NCBI GenBank assembly: GCA_014706295.1 | Contig: JACSVZ010000009.1 | Coordinates: 35,462,268-35,526,267 of the forward strand | Direction: 5' to 3' | Length of the DNA stretch: 64,000 nt | Source of the DNA: Lycocorax pyrrhopterus obiensis | Taxonomy: Eukaryota; Chordata; Aves; Passeriformes; Paradisaeidae | Part shown: piece after piece, positions 23,201 through 34,245 of the stretch | Layout: each line of letters opens with the position of its first letter | Position numbering within the stretch: position 1 is the stretch's first letter | Made by a program: the position numbers and the translations under genes | The notes under the pieces: generated by a model | Databases searched by the model: none | What the model saw: only the letters and a program-made list of their open reading frames with translations | What the model was told of the DNA's origin: nothing

Positions 23201-25059
23201 ACTAGGTCTTCATCGAAGGAGTGCTGAATAAAAGAAGATTTATGTTCAAATCACATGCTTTAAATATTTCTGCTAAGTGCTAGTTTGCTCTTTGGTGTTT
23301 AGCCTGAAATTTAAAGCACTGAGGATTAAAAGGATTACAACATAATCTTAAATAATCCTAAGTGTCATTTACAGAGAGATGGTTGTAATAACTAAATAAA
23401 ACCATGTTAAGGGATGGCAGTGTTGTCAGTCAGCAACTGGAACAGAAACAGTGCCTATGTCACTCTGTCGTTCTCCTCTTGCATTTTTTTGCCTTAGTTT
23501 GATATTGGGTAGGTGCATTTTGATGTGGGTTATCAAAAAAGAAAATAACTTAATGGGCTGCTTTTCAGTCAGTACTGATATGGCTGTTGAAACACCAGTA
23601 ACCAGGATAATTTGCAGATTTTTTTCCAGTATTCTATATTTTCTGGTTCTAGTAAACTTTTCAACTGGATCTTATTCTTTCCCCTGTTTTACTCAACCTC
23701 TACTCTAAGTCAAACAACCATTCAACTTCAAATTCAGCCCAGACTCCATGGAAGACGTGCTCTTGACCTCTGGATTTTTAATTCTGGGGGTTCATTAGCA
23801 CAAAGTCCTGTGGTTGTACACTGTTTCCTTGAAAAGCTTTTGGGAGATTTCTCTCAGTTAATTCAAAAACGAAAGGGAAAATAGGAGAGAGGTGAAAAGT
23901 ACAAAAAAGGTCGCGAGCGGCATATTTGTGAATTGGTGAAGCTGCTTTCTTCTCTTAATAGCACCATTCATTTAACTAACAGGCATTTTTTAGTTTCTTC
24001 AGTCATAATTTTACCCTGTTCCCCAAGTTCACTTTTAGGAAGGTTTCCTATGAGGAATTTCTGGATTTCTGTGGCTGGGCTCTTGCCACAGATCTGGTGT
24101 GATACCGTTTTTTGTTTCGATGCAGTGCAGCTGTAAGGGGTTACTCAATCATACACAACTAAGAAGTGTAAGCGTATTTTACAAACAGAGAAAGCTGCGT
24201 AAGACCTACAGTATTTCAACAGCGAAGCAGCTGAAAGTACAACTGCACCTATGTGTAATATGAAAGAATTTATCTTGCAGCTGTTTCATATATAATAACA
24301 TTTATGGCGCTGATCCTGGGTAACTCCCTTGTCCTTGAAGCTCTCCAGCTTTGTCCAGGCGCATAATCTGAATGATAAGGCATTTTGTTCTACATACCGC
24401 AGGATCAGGGTAGTATCTGGATGCCTCCCAGGAATGGTTTAAATCAACGCTTTTTGCCATGGGAGGGATCATTTTTGTTTCCACGATCTCTCTAGAGGAA
24501 ACGCTGAGACCGCGATGTGGAGGGGCTTGGGTTGGAACTGGTATTTGGGTTTCTTTGTGTGTTTTTAAATAAAAACGCTGCACAGAGGAGGGAAATCTAA
24601 ACAAGCCACCTTGCAGTCTTATGGTGGTCCTTATCAGCAGCTGGAGCATGTTCCCACCCAAAACCTATCCCAGAGTTAGTCCCATTTCCTGAGACTGAGA
24701 GGACTCTTTTTTTCAGCTCCAATGAGTTGTCCAGGAACTTTTGCTGGCTTTGAATTTGCTATGCATTAGATGGAACTCCTGTGACCTTAAAACACGATTT
24801 TGCCTACTTCTGGACCTCTCTGCTGTGACTGGGGTTTAATTTCTATCCCAGAGACCTGAATATGTTACTGCCTCAATAAAAGGCTTCGCCAGGTCACACC
24901 ACCACATTAGGTGGTGTCAGCAAGAGGTTCTTTAAATAACAAAATTATAATTAATTAAAAAAAAAAAAGCCCAAGAAACAGTCTTCATCATCATCTTCAA
25001 AAGAAGTGTTGCCAGCAGTTCAAGGGAGGTGAGACCCCACTTTGAGCACCTAGAGTGCC
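20297..25059 (+). other. Start of a very long ARHGAP15 intron
   Basis: Begins with GTAAGAGG after the exon ending at 20296. AT-rich DNA with no further exon recognised. A purine-rich stretch at 21900-22200 may be an old interspersed repeat. A short perfect hairpin lies at 24896-24917. Open frames in this stretch, such as the one on the minus strand at 24302-24661, match nothing I know. Confidence 0.75.
21900..22200. repeat. Purine-rich stretch, possible unclassified ancient repeat
   Basis: About 300 bp with a strong G+A bias on the + strand, containing GAGAAGGCTTTGGCACCAGT and GGAAGGGACTGAACGAGACT. The phrasing recalls the 3' untranslated ends of old amniote LINE-type repeats, but I cannot name a family and see no defining end. 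Confidence 0.25.
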
Positions 25060-25290
25060 AGAAAAAGGAAATGGTTTCCCAGTGCCAGAGGGCAGGGTTA
25101 GGTGGGATGGTGGGAAGGAATTCTCCTCTGTGAGGGTGCTGAAGCCCTGGCACAGGGTGCCCAGAGAAGCTGTGGCTGCCCCATCCCTGGAAGTGTCCAA
25201 GGCCAGGCTGGATGGGGCTTGGAGTGGAAGGCGTCCTTGCCCGTGGAATGAGATCAGTTAGGGTCCCTTCCAGTCCAAACCATTCTGTGG
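25060..25290 (+). mobile_element. CR1 LINE 3' fragment
   Basis: Contains, in order, GAGGGCAGGGTTAGGTGGGA, GTGAGGGTGCTGAAGCCCTG, CAGAGAAGCTGTGGCTGCCC, GAAGTGTCCAAGGCCAGGCT and the terminal CCAGTCCAAACCATTCTGTG. It is nearly complete for the CR1 3' region but lacks the block for ...GCAACCTG..., so it carries a small internal deletion near GCTTGGAGTGGAAGG. Confidence 0.95.
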
Positions 25291-27825
25291 TTTTTACATA
25301 AGTACCCTCTTTTTATTGCTCTAAGTGGAAGATCTTGAGCACAACAATGTGCAACAGCCTCACAATTGTGTTTCTAGTTCTGTCTTCTAACTGTCTTGTT
25401 AATGACCTTACTGGCAAAGCTCCTGCCAAAATATTCAGTAAAATCTAATCAATGAAAGCACAAAATCTTCTGACTTCTCCGTATATCTACTATTGTCTTT
25501 TGTAACCCAAATCTAACAAAACCCGTGAATACATTTTTTTTCATGTATTCAGTTGTCTTTTTTCTTAATTGCTTTCATTTTGAAAGTCACATAAGATTTA
25601 ATGTATTTTTTTGGTGATCAAAACAGAAGAGTGAGAGTACCTAGTGTAAGAAGAAAACCAGCCTTGATTGTGAGGAAAGTTTTGCAGGAAGTAGAAAATT
25701 GCACACAATACACATTTTAAACCTTAGACAATTGAGAAGTCACTTTGGCTTCTAAAGACTTTAATATGATACTTTAAGGTGATGAGGACATCACCTTAGA
25801 CATCCTTGGTAATTTTATTTTTTATTATTTAGTTTATTTTTTGTGTATGAAAAAAGGCAGATTTAACTGTAACCACTTCACCTGTGTTGACAGTAGCTGC
25901 TCTTGAGACCCAAGGAGGTCTTGAGGTGACCCTGGTTAGTAAAGAGCACAACAGGCAGAAAAACCAGCCCAGAAACGAAAAGATCCTTATCGAATTGAGA
26001 TTAAGCAAGAGCCTGGTAACTGGAGCACTCTGGAATATTCAGTTCTACCTTTGTTTCAGAGGTGTTGGGTGAGAAATGGTCAGGCTTTCACCTTCTCTCA
26101 CCAGTGTCTTGCTCTTCAATCTGATGTTATTTATGCTAGCCCAAAGAAAGCATATGGAAAATGAACTGGAATTCAGATTGCTCGGTAATCATGGACGCAG
26201 AAATTCTTCATGTGTTTCATGTTCTAAGGAATATCAGATAATAAAGCCTGTTTCCCCCCCCCAAAAAAGATGGAAAGAGAGATGTCGTTACTCCTGTGAT
26301 ACTAGAAAAGTTTTACACTTTGGACAGGAACATACAAACTGTAAGGCCTTGGACTTCATATGTGTAAGACACCTTAAAGGAAATGAAAAAACTTTTCTAT
26401 AATATATATACCAAAATATTTCAATATTTTGATATTTCAATATTCGAGCTATAATCAATTTGGAAATAGACAAGGAATCAGCAGGAGGGCACTCGACTGA
26501 CAGCAGTGTGCATTTAAAAAGTTTAGGAAACTGAGTCTTCAACCTCTGTAGTAGAATTTCAAGGAACTTCTCTATCAATTTAACCTCTAATGGAAGTTCA
26601 AGAATTTCAAGGAACAGCAACTTTATCCATAAAATGGACAAACCAAGCAGTTAAGGTAGAAGTGCCACAAAGTTAGAGTTAATCCATTTCTCTCACTTGC
26701 TGTAGTTTCTGGGTCTGCTCTGGGGTAACACAACCCCCTGAGTCATGTCAGAAAGGCCTTGTGTATTTTGTGGCTAGAGAATCAGAACATTAATATTTTG
26801 TCATTATGATTATTAAAAGAAAAAATTAATATCCTAATTACCCCTTTTTTAATGACGTGAAAAAGTTACTTTTCAGGAATAGTGAGGTCACACCTGATGA
26901 GCAATATTTTGTTAACTTGGCTTCTTGGAGAAAGACTCAAAATTCTCAAAATAACTGGTTGATTTGTAGCTAAATATGATCTTACCTAGGCAGGTACTTT
27001 TTTTTTTTTTTTTCCAATTACTGTCCTAAAAAAAATTCAGGGAAAAAAAAAATCTCTTGAAAAGTGTAACTTCAACAACTCACGGAGGTCTTGGAAAGGC
27101 TTGAAAGCCTGGCTGGAGCAGAACCTGCCCTGGGCAGGGAGCTGTGGTGCCGCTGTCTGTGGCACTGCACACCACCTCTGTGTGGTACCCACTGCAGGCC
27201 GTGGCCTGGGGTCTCCCTAAATGCTGGAGAGTTCCAAAATCCAATTGAAAAGCAATCCTAAATTTTCCATGAAGCCAGGCTGATTTAAAAACTCACAGTC
27301 TGTATCCCCCCAGTGTGACATTATGTGTACACAGAGGTCTGTCTGCTAAAAGTGATTATTATAATAGCTCACCACGCTTTTTAAGAGCCCCTCTTTTGGC
27401 ATATCCAAGTGCTGATACGTGAGTGCCTGTGATAGATGCGAGTGTTTGTGTGCTCATACACATGTGCTTCTCAAGAAATTATCTGAATCACTTAGCCTGT
27501 GACAGCCACGCTGCAGCTTTCACAACTGCAGATGTTATTTGTCCATCAGAAAAGAAAATATTTATTTCAAGCCACAGGCATATTCTGTGCTGCAGAAATA
27601 AAACACAGCAGCAGTTAATGCTTAATGTGCGTGTGACATAATTTTGTCAGGGACAGAAGCACGGCTGAGCACAAGGACCTGGACAAATCTGTGAGAGAAG
27701 AGGAAGCACCTTGTGCTTTGGAAAACGCCGACCCCACATGAGAAAGCAACCCGGGCAGCGTGACAGAGGAGCAGCTTATTTTTCCCGTTGTTTTTTTGGC
27801 CGAATTCACAGAGGGTTGTGCAGTT
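25291..27825 (+). other. Intron DNA
   Basis: AT-rich intron without recognised genes. It includes a 13-base direct duplication (ATATTTCAATATT at 26416-26428 and 26432-26444), a poly-T run near 27000-27014, and a rise in GC content towards the minisatellite. Confidence 0.7.
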
Positions 27826-27849
27826 GGGGAGTGGGGAGGGGAGGGGGGG
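27826..27849 (+). other. G-quadruplex-type motif
   Basis: GGGGAGTGGGGAGGGGAGGG and the following Gs give four runs of at least four guanines separated by loops of one to three bases. This meets the usual sequence rule for an intramolecular G-quadruplex, on the sense strand of the gene. It lies about 140 bp upstream of the minisatellite. Confidence 0.7.
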
Positions 27850-27987
27850 TGCGATATTATTTTGTTTTGCAGCTGAAGGAGCGAGCGGCGCTTTGCAGCA
27901 GCTCCGGCATGCGAAATGGGCTGCAGCCTCTGCTGCATTATTCATAAACATATTGCTGCCATCTCGTGGGCAGCGCACGGGCGGGCA

Positions 27988-28155
27988 GGGATGCGGGCTG
28001 GGATGAGAGCAGGGATGCGGGCAGGGATGAGAGCAGGGATGCGGGCTGGGATGCGGGCTGGGATGAGAGCAGGGATGCGGGCAGGGATGCAGGCAGGGAT
28101 GCGGGCAGGGATGAGAGCAGGGATGCGAGCAGGGATGCGGGCAGGGATGTGGGCA
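27988..28155. repeat. Minisatellite: 14 copies of a 12-bp GC-rich unit
   Basis: Fourteen back-to-back 12-mers, each beginning GGGATG. The common variants are GGGATGCGGGCA, GGGATGCGGGCT and GGGATGAGAGCA, with single copies carrying CAGGCA, CGAGCA and TGGGCA as the last six bases. The unit length is divisible by three, so several frames on both strands stay open across the array (GMRA-like, HPCP-like and ARIP-like peptides). This accounts for the long open frames at 27622-28320, which I do not regard as genes. Confidence 0.97.
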
Positions 28156-28340
28156 GTGGAGGCAGCCAGGGCTGCCCAGTCCGTGCCCGGTGCCACCACG
28201 GCTCTCCCTTTCCGCCACGGACTCACCCTGCAGGGCACGGGGTGCAGGTCGCTCTGTACCTGCCGTGGTGACACTGAGCATTTTTTTAACATCTTTCAGC
28301 CCAAATCGGTGCCTGGCTGAGTAATTCAGACTATTAACCG
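28156..28340. other. GC-rich flank of the minisatellite
   Basis: Single-copy-looking GC-rich intron sequence (for example GCCCGGTGCCACCACGGCTC) continuing the high-GC patch that starts around 27870. No exon or repeat family is recognised. Confidence 0.4.
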
Positions 28341-28428
28341 GTCTAGTGGAAGGTGTTCCTGCCCAGGGCAGGGGGGTTGGACTAGGTGAACTTTAAAAGT
28401 CCCTTCCAACCCAAACCATTCTACAATT
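28341..28428 (+). mobile_element. CR1 LINE 3' terminus
   Basis: GTCTAGTGGAAGGTGTTCCT, the GGGCAGGGGGGTTGGACTAG block and CCCTTCCAACCCAAACCATT are the last ~90 bp of CR1 in plus orientation. Confidence 0.95.
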
Positions 28429-30850
28429 AACATTTATTTAACTGGTTTCTGAATCAACTAACATATATTTATTTATATTATTTATTTGGTCAGGAATAAT
28501 ACCTCCATAAACCTGTGTTCTCTAAGTTATTCCTTAGGTAGTACATTTATGTTTAAAAATGGTGATTATCTTCTGATCAGCCTGATAGGGAAAAGATAAA
28601 TAACTTCACAAGGACAAGCTGGTTCAAGATAAAGCATGTAATGAGAATTATGGCTACAGATATTCAGCAGGGCGAACTTGATAAAGAACCTCTGATGTGA
28701 GTGTGGCCCTTGGTGCTGTGTTTTGTGCACTCATGACCTGGGGAAAATGGTATTTTCTTAGTTGTGGCAATCAACAGCTGAAAGGAAAATGTAAGAAATG
28801 CAAAAGAAGCCTGGATTTCCTGATTCTTTACTATTTTAAAGTTTAGTGCTTCTCCTAAGTGAAAATAGTTTAATTAATCTAAGAGCATTATGATTGTTCA
28901 TGATTCTTTTTTAACTTAAAGTAAGTTAATATGAAGAAAAAAATATCTTGATAGGTGCCCAAACATTCCCTTAATTTATCAAAATCTTGGAGGAGAAAAA
29001 AAAAACAAAGAGAAAAACGAATCCTAAATGAACTCACTCAGAGATAATCAAATCTGACTTGTTTACATGTTTGGTGCTGGTATTTCTGTATTCAGCCACT
29101 ACATTTTTTAAAATCTTGGCGAAGCCACTTGACTCCATTTTTTTTGTGCTTCTCTTTAATGACTGAGGCAGATATTTGGAACTGGCTGGGCATGGGGAGC
29201 CTTGGCTGTCCTCTCTCTGAATTTGTGTGCAGAGGGATGCCAGAGGAGAGGTCTGGGATTCACATTTTTTGTGTGGGAGTGATTTCTTTGCTGAGGGGAT
29301 GTTTTTTGGAGGCTTCAAGGTGTTATATGGACAATGAGAGGTAATTTAAATGCGAGGGGAGAACCGAAGGCAGCGAGCTGCCCTCTCTTTTAGATACTAC
29401 ACCTCTGGTTTTCAGCAGAGCAGGAATTCCTAAACTGTGATTCATGGACCGCTAATGGGATGGGGAGACTTTTTTGAAATGGTAATGCATTGCCATTACT
29501 AGTCGGCCTGAGAAGACGTTTAAGGTAGTTCCCAGATGAAAGGAAAACCCACAGGAACGTGTTCCACAAGGGACCCTGACTTTTCAAACCTCCTCTTCAA
29601 GTTTGCTGATTTTGAGGATGCGCCTCCAATTGATCCCAGTTAGAGACTATTTTTATGTGGATTATAGGAGTTGTTAGAAATTTGAGATTGAGTTCAAGGG
29701 CTGCATTTTTTGAACTCTGGAGTGCTCGGGTTTTTTACTGTGATGAGGTTTTATCACTTATGGTTTTGGTTTTTTTTTTTTAATTTTTATTTTTTACTTT
29801 TCCTTTCATAACCTCTACTCTGATTTGGGGTAAATAAATTCCTAGGAGTTTCAGCCACTACATCTGCAATTGCATCTGTAAAACACAGTGATCCAAGAAG
29901 TTTAGCAAACATTTTCTTTGGCAAACAAAGTTGCAGTGAGGGGATGTGGTTTGTTTACCATTTCATTTAGAAATAGTCTATCAAACTTAAATTTTCAGAC
30001 AACTTCAACACTTAAAATCCAGAGCACTTCAGTCACCCCCTCATTTATTTTTTTTTTGTCCTGATAGTAGTGATGATTGCTACAAATATGTTGTTATTTG
30101 AAATTTTAGTATACTTAAAACCTAGAGTGTTTTTTGCCTCCCCCAAGTCGGAGTTTGCAGGTAAACTGTCACAGATTGAGCTTTAAACTAATTTTTCAGG
30201 TGGCAAAGTGTGCATTTGTACACGTGAGTATTTGCATGAGAGCACATTTTAATTTGGGAAAATGGGAGCCAATTACTGTGATTCTCTTAAGTAATAGAAT
30301 AATTATTATTATTTTCTATTATTTGTACATAGTCATCACTAGGTGGAGGCATACTTTACATATTCTATTGAACATGTCATCTGTTACGGGCTGAGATGAA
30401 TTGCACTGATACTGCAGAGTTAAGTGAATGATCCCATTTTTACCCTGAACTGTTGAAATAACCTGCTACCACCCCGTGCCCAGCTCTCAAGCAGACTAAG
30501 CAGACTTGCGTTTCGACCACTTCTGCCCCTGAAAAGCAATTAAAACTTGGTAATTTTTAATCACGTGCTGCCAGAGATGTCTTGAATTAATTCAGAAAAA
30601 TTGTCAATGTGTGGTAAAGTTAAAAGGAGAAAACAAAGTGGGAGCAAGAGATTGAAAGGAAAAATATCTATTTATTTGAATACCCCACCCTGCAGTACTT
30701 AAATCAATATACAGTGGGTTGACTGGGGTCTTTTAATTCTCTTTTTAGTTATGGCAGCAAAGCCCGTTCCCAGTCCATCCGTATCTTCCTTACGGGGCTG
30801 TCTGTTATAGACTGCACATGTTGGATTTTGACTGAGGGTTACAAGACCCA

Positions 30851-30912
30851 CCTCCATTGATGTTAATTCACTAATTTCACCCCAGCTCTCCTGATTTACA
30901 CCAGGGTAGATC
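30851..30912. repeat. Possible remnant of an ancient palindromic repeat
   Basis: CCTCCATTGATGTTAATTCA followed by CTCCTGATTTACACCAGGGT resembles an old repeat shared by birds, turtles and crocodilians whose centre reads like CTCCATTGACTTCAATGG and whose arm contains CTGATTTACACCAG. The resemblance is from memory. Confidence 0.35.
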
Positions 30913-31582
30913 ACACACCTCTGTGCAGGTATAAATAGTACCATGATTATGCTTCTTTCCGGTGTTTCTGAGCTGATAGGGTGGAGTCTGAGTGAGATGC
31001 TCCTTGGCTGGCACAGCCCAAGCCCTCTGTGAGAGGCCACAAAAGGAAACTTTTGGGTGTAAATGTGGGAGTCTGAGACAAAAACTGTATTTCCCCACAC
31101 TTGGAGTACTGTGTTATGACTCTGCAGCTTTTAATACCCTCTGGCTTTTACTGCTGGAGAAAGAAGACTCACGGGGCTGAGAGTATAAAGAAAATATACC
31201 ATTTACTGAGGAAATAATCCTCATCTTTTTGGGTATGACACACATTGTCTCCTAACCACGCTGAGAAAAGTGGGGTAAATCCATTTTTTCACCTTTGTCA
31301 TTTCAATAAATTTCAGACAGTGGAGTCAGGATTGTTGAGAGAGATTTCCTGAGCTTTGCAGCTTCTTACCCCTAAAATGTCACAGGGGCCATTGCTGTGG
31401 CTCCCAACTTGGTCACCTGACTTGGGATGCTCTGCCCCTGCAGGGTCTGGGCTCCTCCATCCCCTGGGATAGAGTCAACCAGTTCCACCCTGGGAATAGA
31501 CCCTTTCATGAGGTGTAACAGACAGAGCTTTAAAAACACTGTGGTACACCTGAAACATGCCCCCTTTGTGTGTGGTTTGTTG

Positions 31583-31623
31583 TTTTTTTTTTTTTTCCCC
31601 TGTATATTCTTTTTTTTTTTTTT
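31583..31623. repeat. Two poly-T tracts
   Basis: Fourteen Ts, CCCC, a short TGTATATTC spacer and again fourteen Ts. No element body is recognised on either side. Confidence 0.9.
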
Positions 31624-34210
31624 GATGATTTGGAATCACACTTTTAATAATTATATTCACAATCTAAAATAAAATAAACATTGTGTTTAGTGATCAAGGA
31701 GTTGCCAACCAGCACTCAGGAAAGTATGTCCAGCAATTTATCAGCGTGCAGAAAATAATTATAGCAATATTTTGAAATGCATTGCTTGTAGTTTTGTTTT
31801 GATTTAGAGGATGTAAATAATCAGTTTTGATTCTTCTGTTTCAAATTACTTTTATGGAAGTAAGGCTTTTGAATAAGAGTCCCTCAAACCAAGCTGTTAC
31901 TCCTGGGAAATTCTCTAGTGGTATGTTACTGGCATTTGAAAAATGCACACCTTCTGAGAAAAAACAGGAAAATTCTGTCAGACAGACTGATGGGAATTCC
32001 CAAGTTTGGAAATGCAAGCTCTGTTGGAAAACAATGGCAGCACAATTCAGCTAGGGATGCAGTTGGAGTGAAAAGGAACATGTTTTCACCATTGCGTACA
32101 TTTTTCTTCTTTTTCTTTTTCCTTTTTTTTTTTTCTGTGAGTGTGTATTTTGTTTTCTTTTGCATTTTTTTTGTTGTCGTTCTGGAAACAAATATTCTAC
32201 ATGATCAGTTAAAAAGTGCAAAGTAAGTAAAGAGAGAGAGTAATGTGTGTTGGAACATAACATAGACTTTACCCATGTAGAAAAGTGTGAAGAAATATGG
32301 TAAAATTGAATGTAAACAAAGAAATGGGGAAAATGAATGTGGGAGTAAAGAACTGTGTTCAGGGAGTAGGAAGAATGTAATCCAATAGTAGAGATCAAAG
32401 GAAGGGAAGCCAATTTTTTCAAATACTCCATAATAGCTTCAATGCAGCGAGGTAAAGGATCTGAACAAAGGGTCAAAACACCACAAATGGGGGAAAAGAG
32501 AAAACATTGCATACAGCGAGGGGTGCGCAATTTATTGTCATTATTTTTGTTTAGGATCAATTATTCTCTCCATCTCCTGGCGTTTCAGGACTCTTTTATA
32601 ATTACCAGCACTATTTTCTCTCCCTCTCCTGCACACACGCTCTGTCTCGCTCCCCCTTGCAGGCAACACTTCTCCTCTCGCGCAGATTTGAGGGGGTAGG
32701 AGGATCTCAGGGGTTCTTTGCAAGATGCTCGTTTCCCACCGCAGACTGTGGCATTGCCAGGACTCTTCAGGGGACTCTCTGCCAGCTATCCTTAAAAGCT
32801 TGCAGAGGAGTGGGAGAAGATTTGCATACTGCCCAAGCAGGGCCAGATTTGAACCCCCCTCTCTGCTGAATAGTTTGTTACTGAGTAAATAATGACACCA
32901 AAATCATTGCAGCTTCTGCAGTGGAGTAGGTGCTGCGCTGTGCCAAGCTATTAGGGTCTGTCCCTTATTTCTTTCCTCTCCCCAGTCCTAAGATGCTCCT
33001 TTTTTATAATTCAAACAGATTTCTCTTCACCTGCATTCCCCCTCCTTTTCTAATTTTACCTTTCTCTGCTCTTGTTTTCTTTTCCCTGTCCCTTCATTTG
33101 TATTTTAATAATATATTTTAAGCCATTTTTTCTCTTGTTCTCAATGTGATGACAGTGTATCCTGATGGAAAGATAATAATGCCCAAGGAGGTTTTCTTTT
33201 ATGAATTCTGCTGGTGTTACTTTCACATGCACAAATATATCATCTTGATTTCTAGCTCTGGGTCATTTCATTGCTCTTGTATGTCTTGCTACGAGATGTT
33301 TCCTGTAATTAAAAGATTAGGTTAAATAGATTATTTGTGCTGCCCTGTCTACATAGATGTTCTGTTTCTCTGCCTCTAGATACCGGCTTTTGTGTTTTAA
33401 GGCAATGTTGTGTACATGGAGTTGCATCATGTCTCCTTTGTCTTTAAGCTGCTGATTTATTGGTAAGAGAAGCAATCAAACGAGACATTTACTGCCATAG
33501 CCTCGTAGGGTCAGTGAATTAACAGGTGCCAATAAGTTCTAAGGAAGTGTTTTAATCGTTTCTAAAGTATTTAATTAATGGACTTTCTTAGAGGAGTGGT
33601 GACAGAGCAGACATAAGGCTGATAAATATTTAATGCTTGTATCTAGGGAACTTTTTCTCCCTTTCACATAATTTGAGGTGTTTACTAATGGAAAACAAAG
33701 CCTAAATTGTTGTGCAGCATGCAATCAATGCAAAGCTGCTATTAGATTGTCCAGGGTTTGGATACCTATCAGGAATTAATCTGCATGTGCTGTGATATTC
33801 TGCATTTAGAGCTGGTGCTGTTTAGAGGGGATTTTGGAACTGGGTTTCTGTGACATAGCTGGATATCTATGCATTAGATATCTATGTTAATACTTATGGG
33901 CTGTTTCAAGTAGCCTCTATGAACAAAATTTATTGAATATTAAGTGTGTGCACGGCTGTTTGCTTGGGCTGTCGTGGTTTCAGCAACTCCCACTTGTAGG
34001 GTGATAATACAAGAGACTCCAGGTCCCAACAACTTTGTTGCTCTACGTGGTGTTCAAAACACTTTATTTAAACCATGATACTGGAAATGCCATCATTATG
34101 CTTATAAGTTTAAAGATATTTCTTACTTATCATAATTCGTTTTTTTCTTCGCCTTAGAGGAACATTTCCCTACCTGTTATTTTCCTAAGGTTTCACTCCT
34201 TTCTCTCTTT

Positions 34211-34245
34211 AAAAAAAAAAAAAAAAGGAAAAAAAAGAAAAAAAA
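34211..34245. repeat. Poly-A tract with G interruptions
   Basis: Sixteen As, GG, eight As, G and eight As. It could be the tail of a decayed retroposed sequence, but no body is recognisable upstream. Confidence 0.9.

Noticed and set aside
27958..27976. CCATCTCGTGGGCAGCGC considered as a CTCF site.
   Set aside because: Alignment to the CTCF core is out of register with mismatches at key positions.
27622..28320. Open frames of up to 219 codons on both strands, with Cys/Pro/His-rich or Met-Arg-Ala-Gly-rich translations.
   Set aside because: They are translations of the 12-bp minisatellite, whose unit is a multiple of three. There is no domain, no splice context and no codon constraint.
32051..32560. 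A 169-codon minus-strand frame.
   Set aside because: The C-terminal third is poly-Lys/Arg from a poly-T tract and the rest has no recognised motif; it overlaps competing open frames on the + strand.
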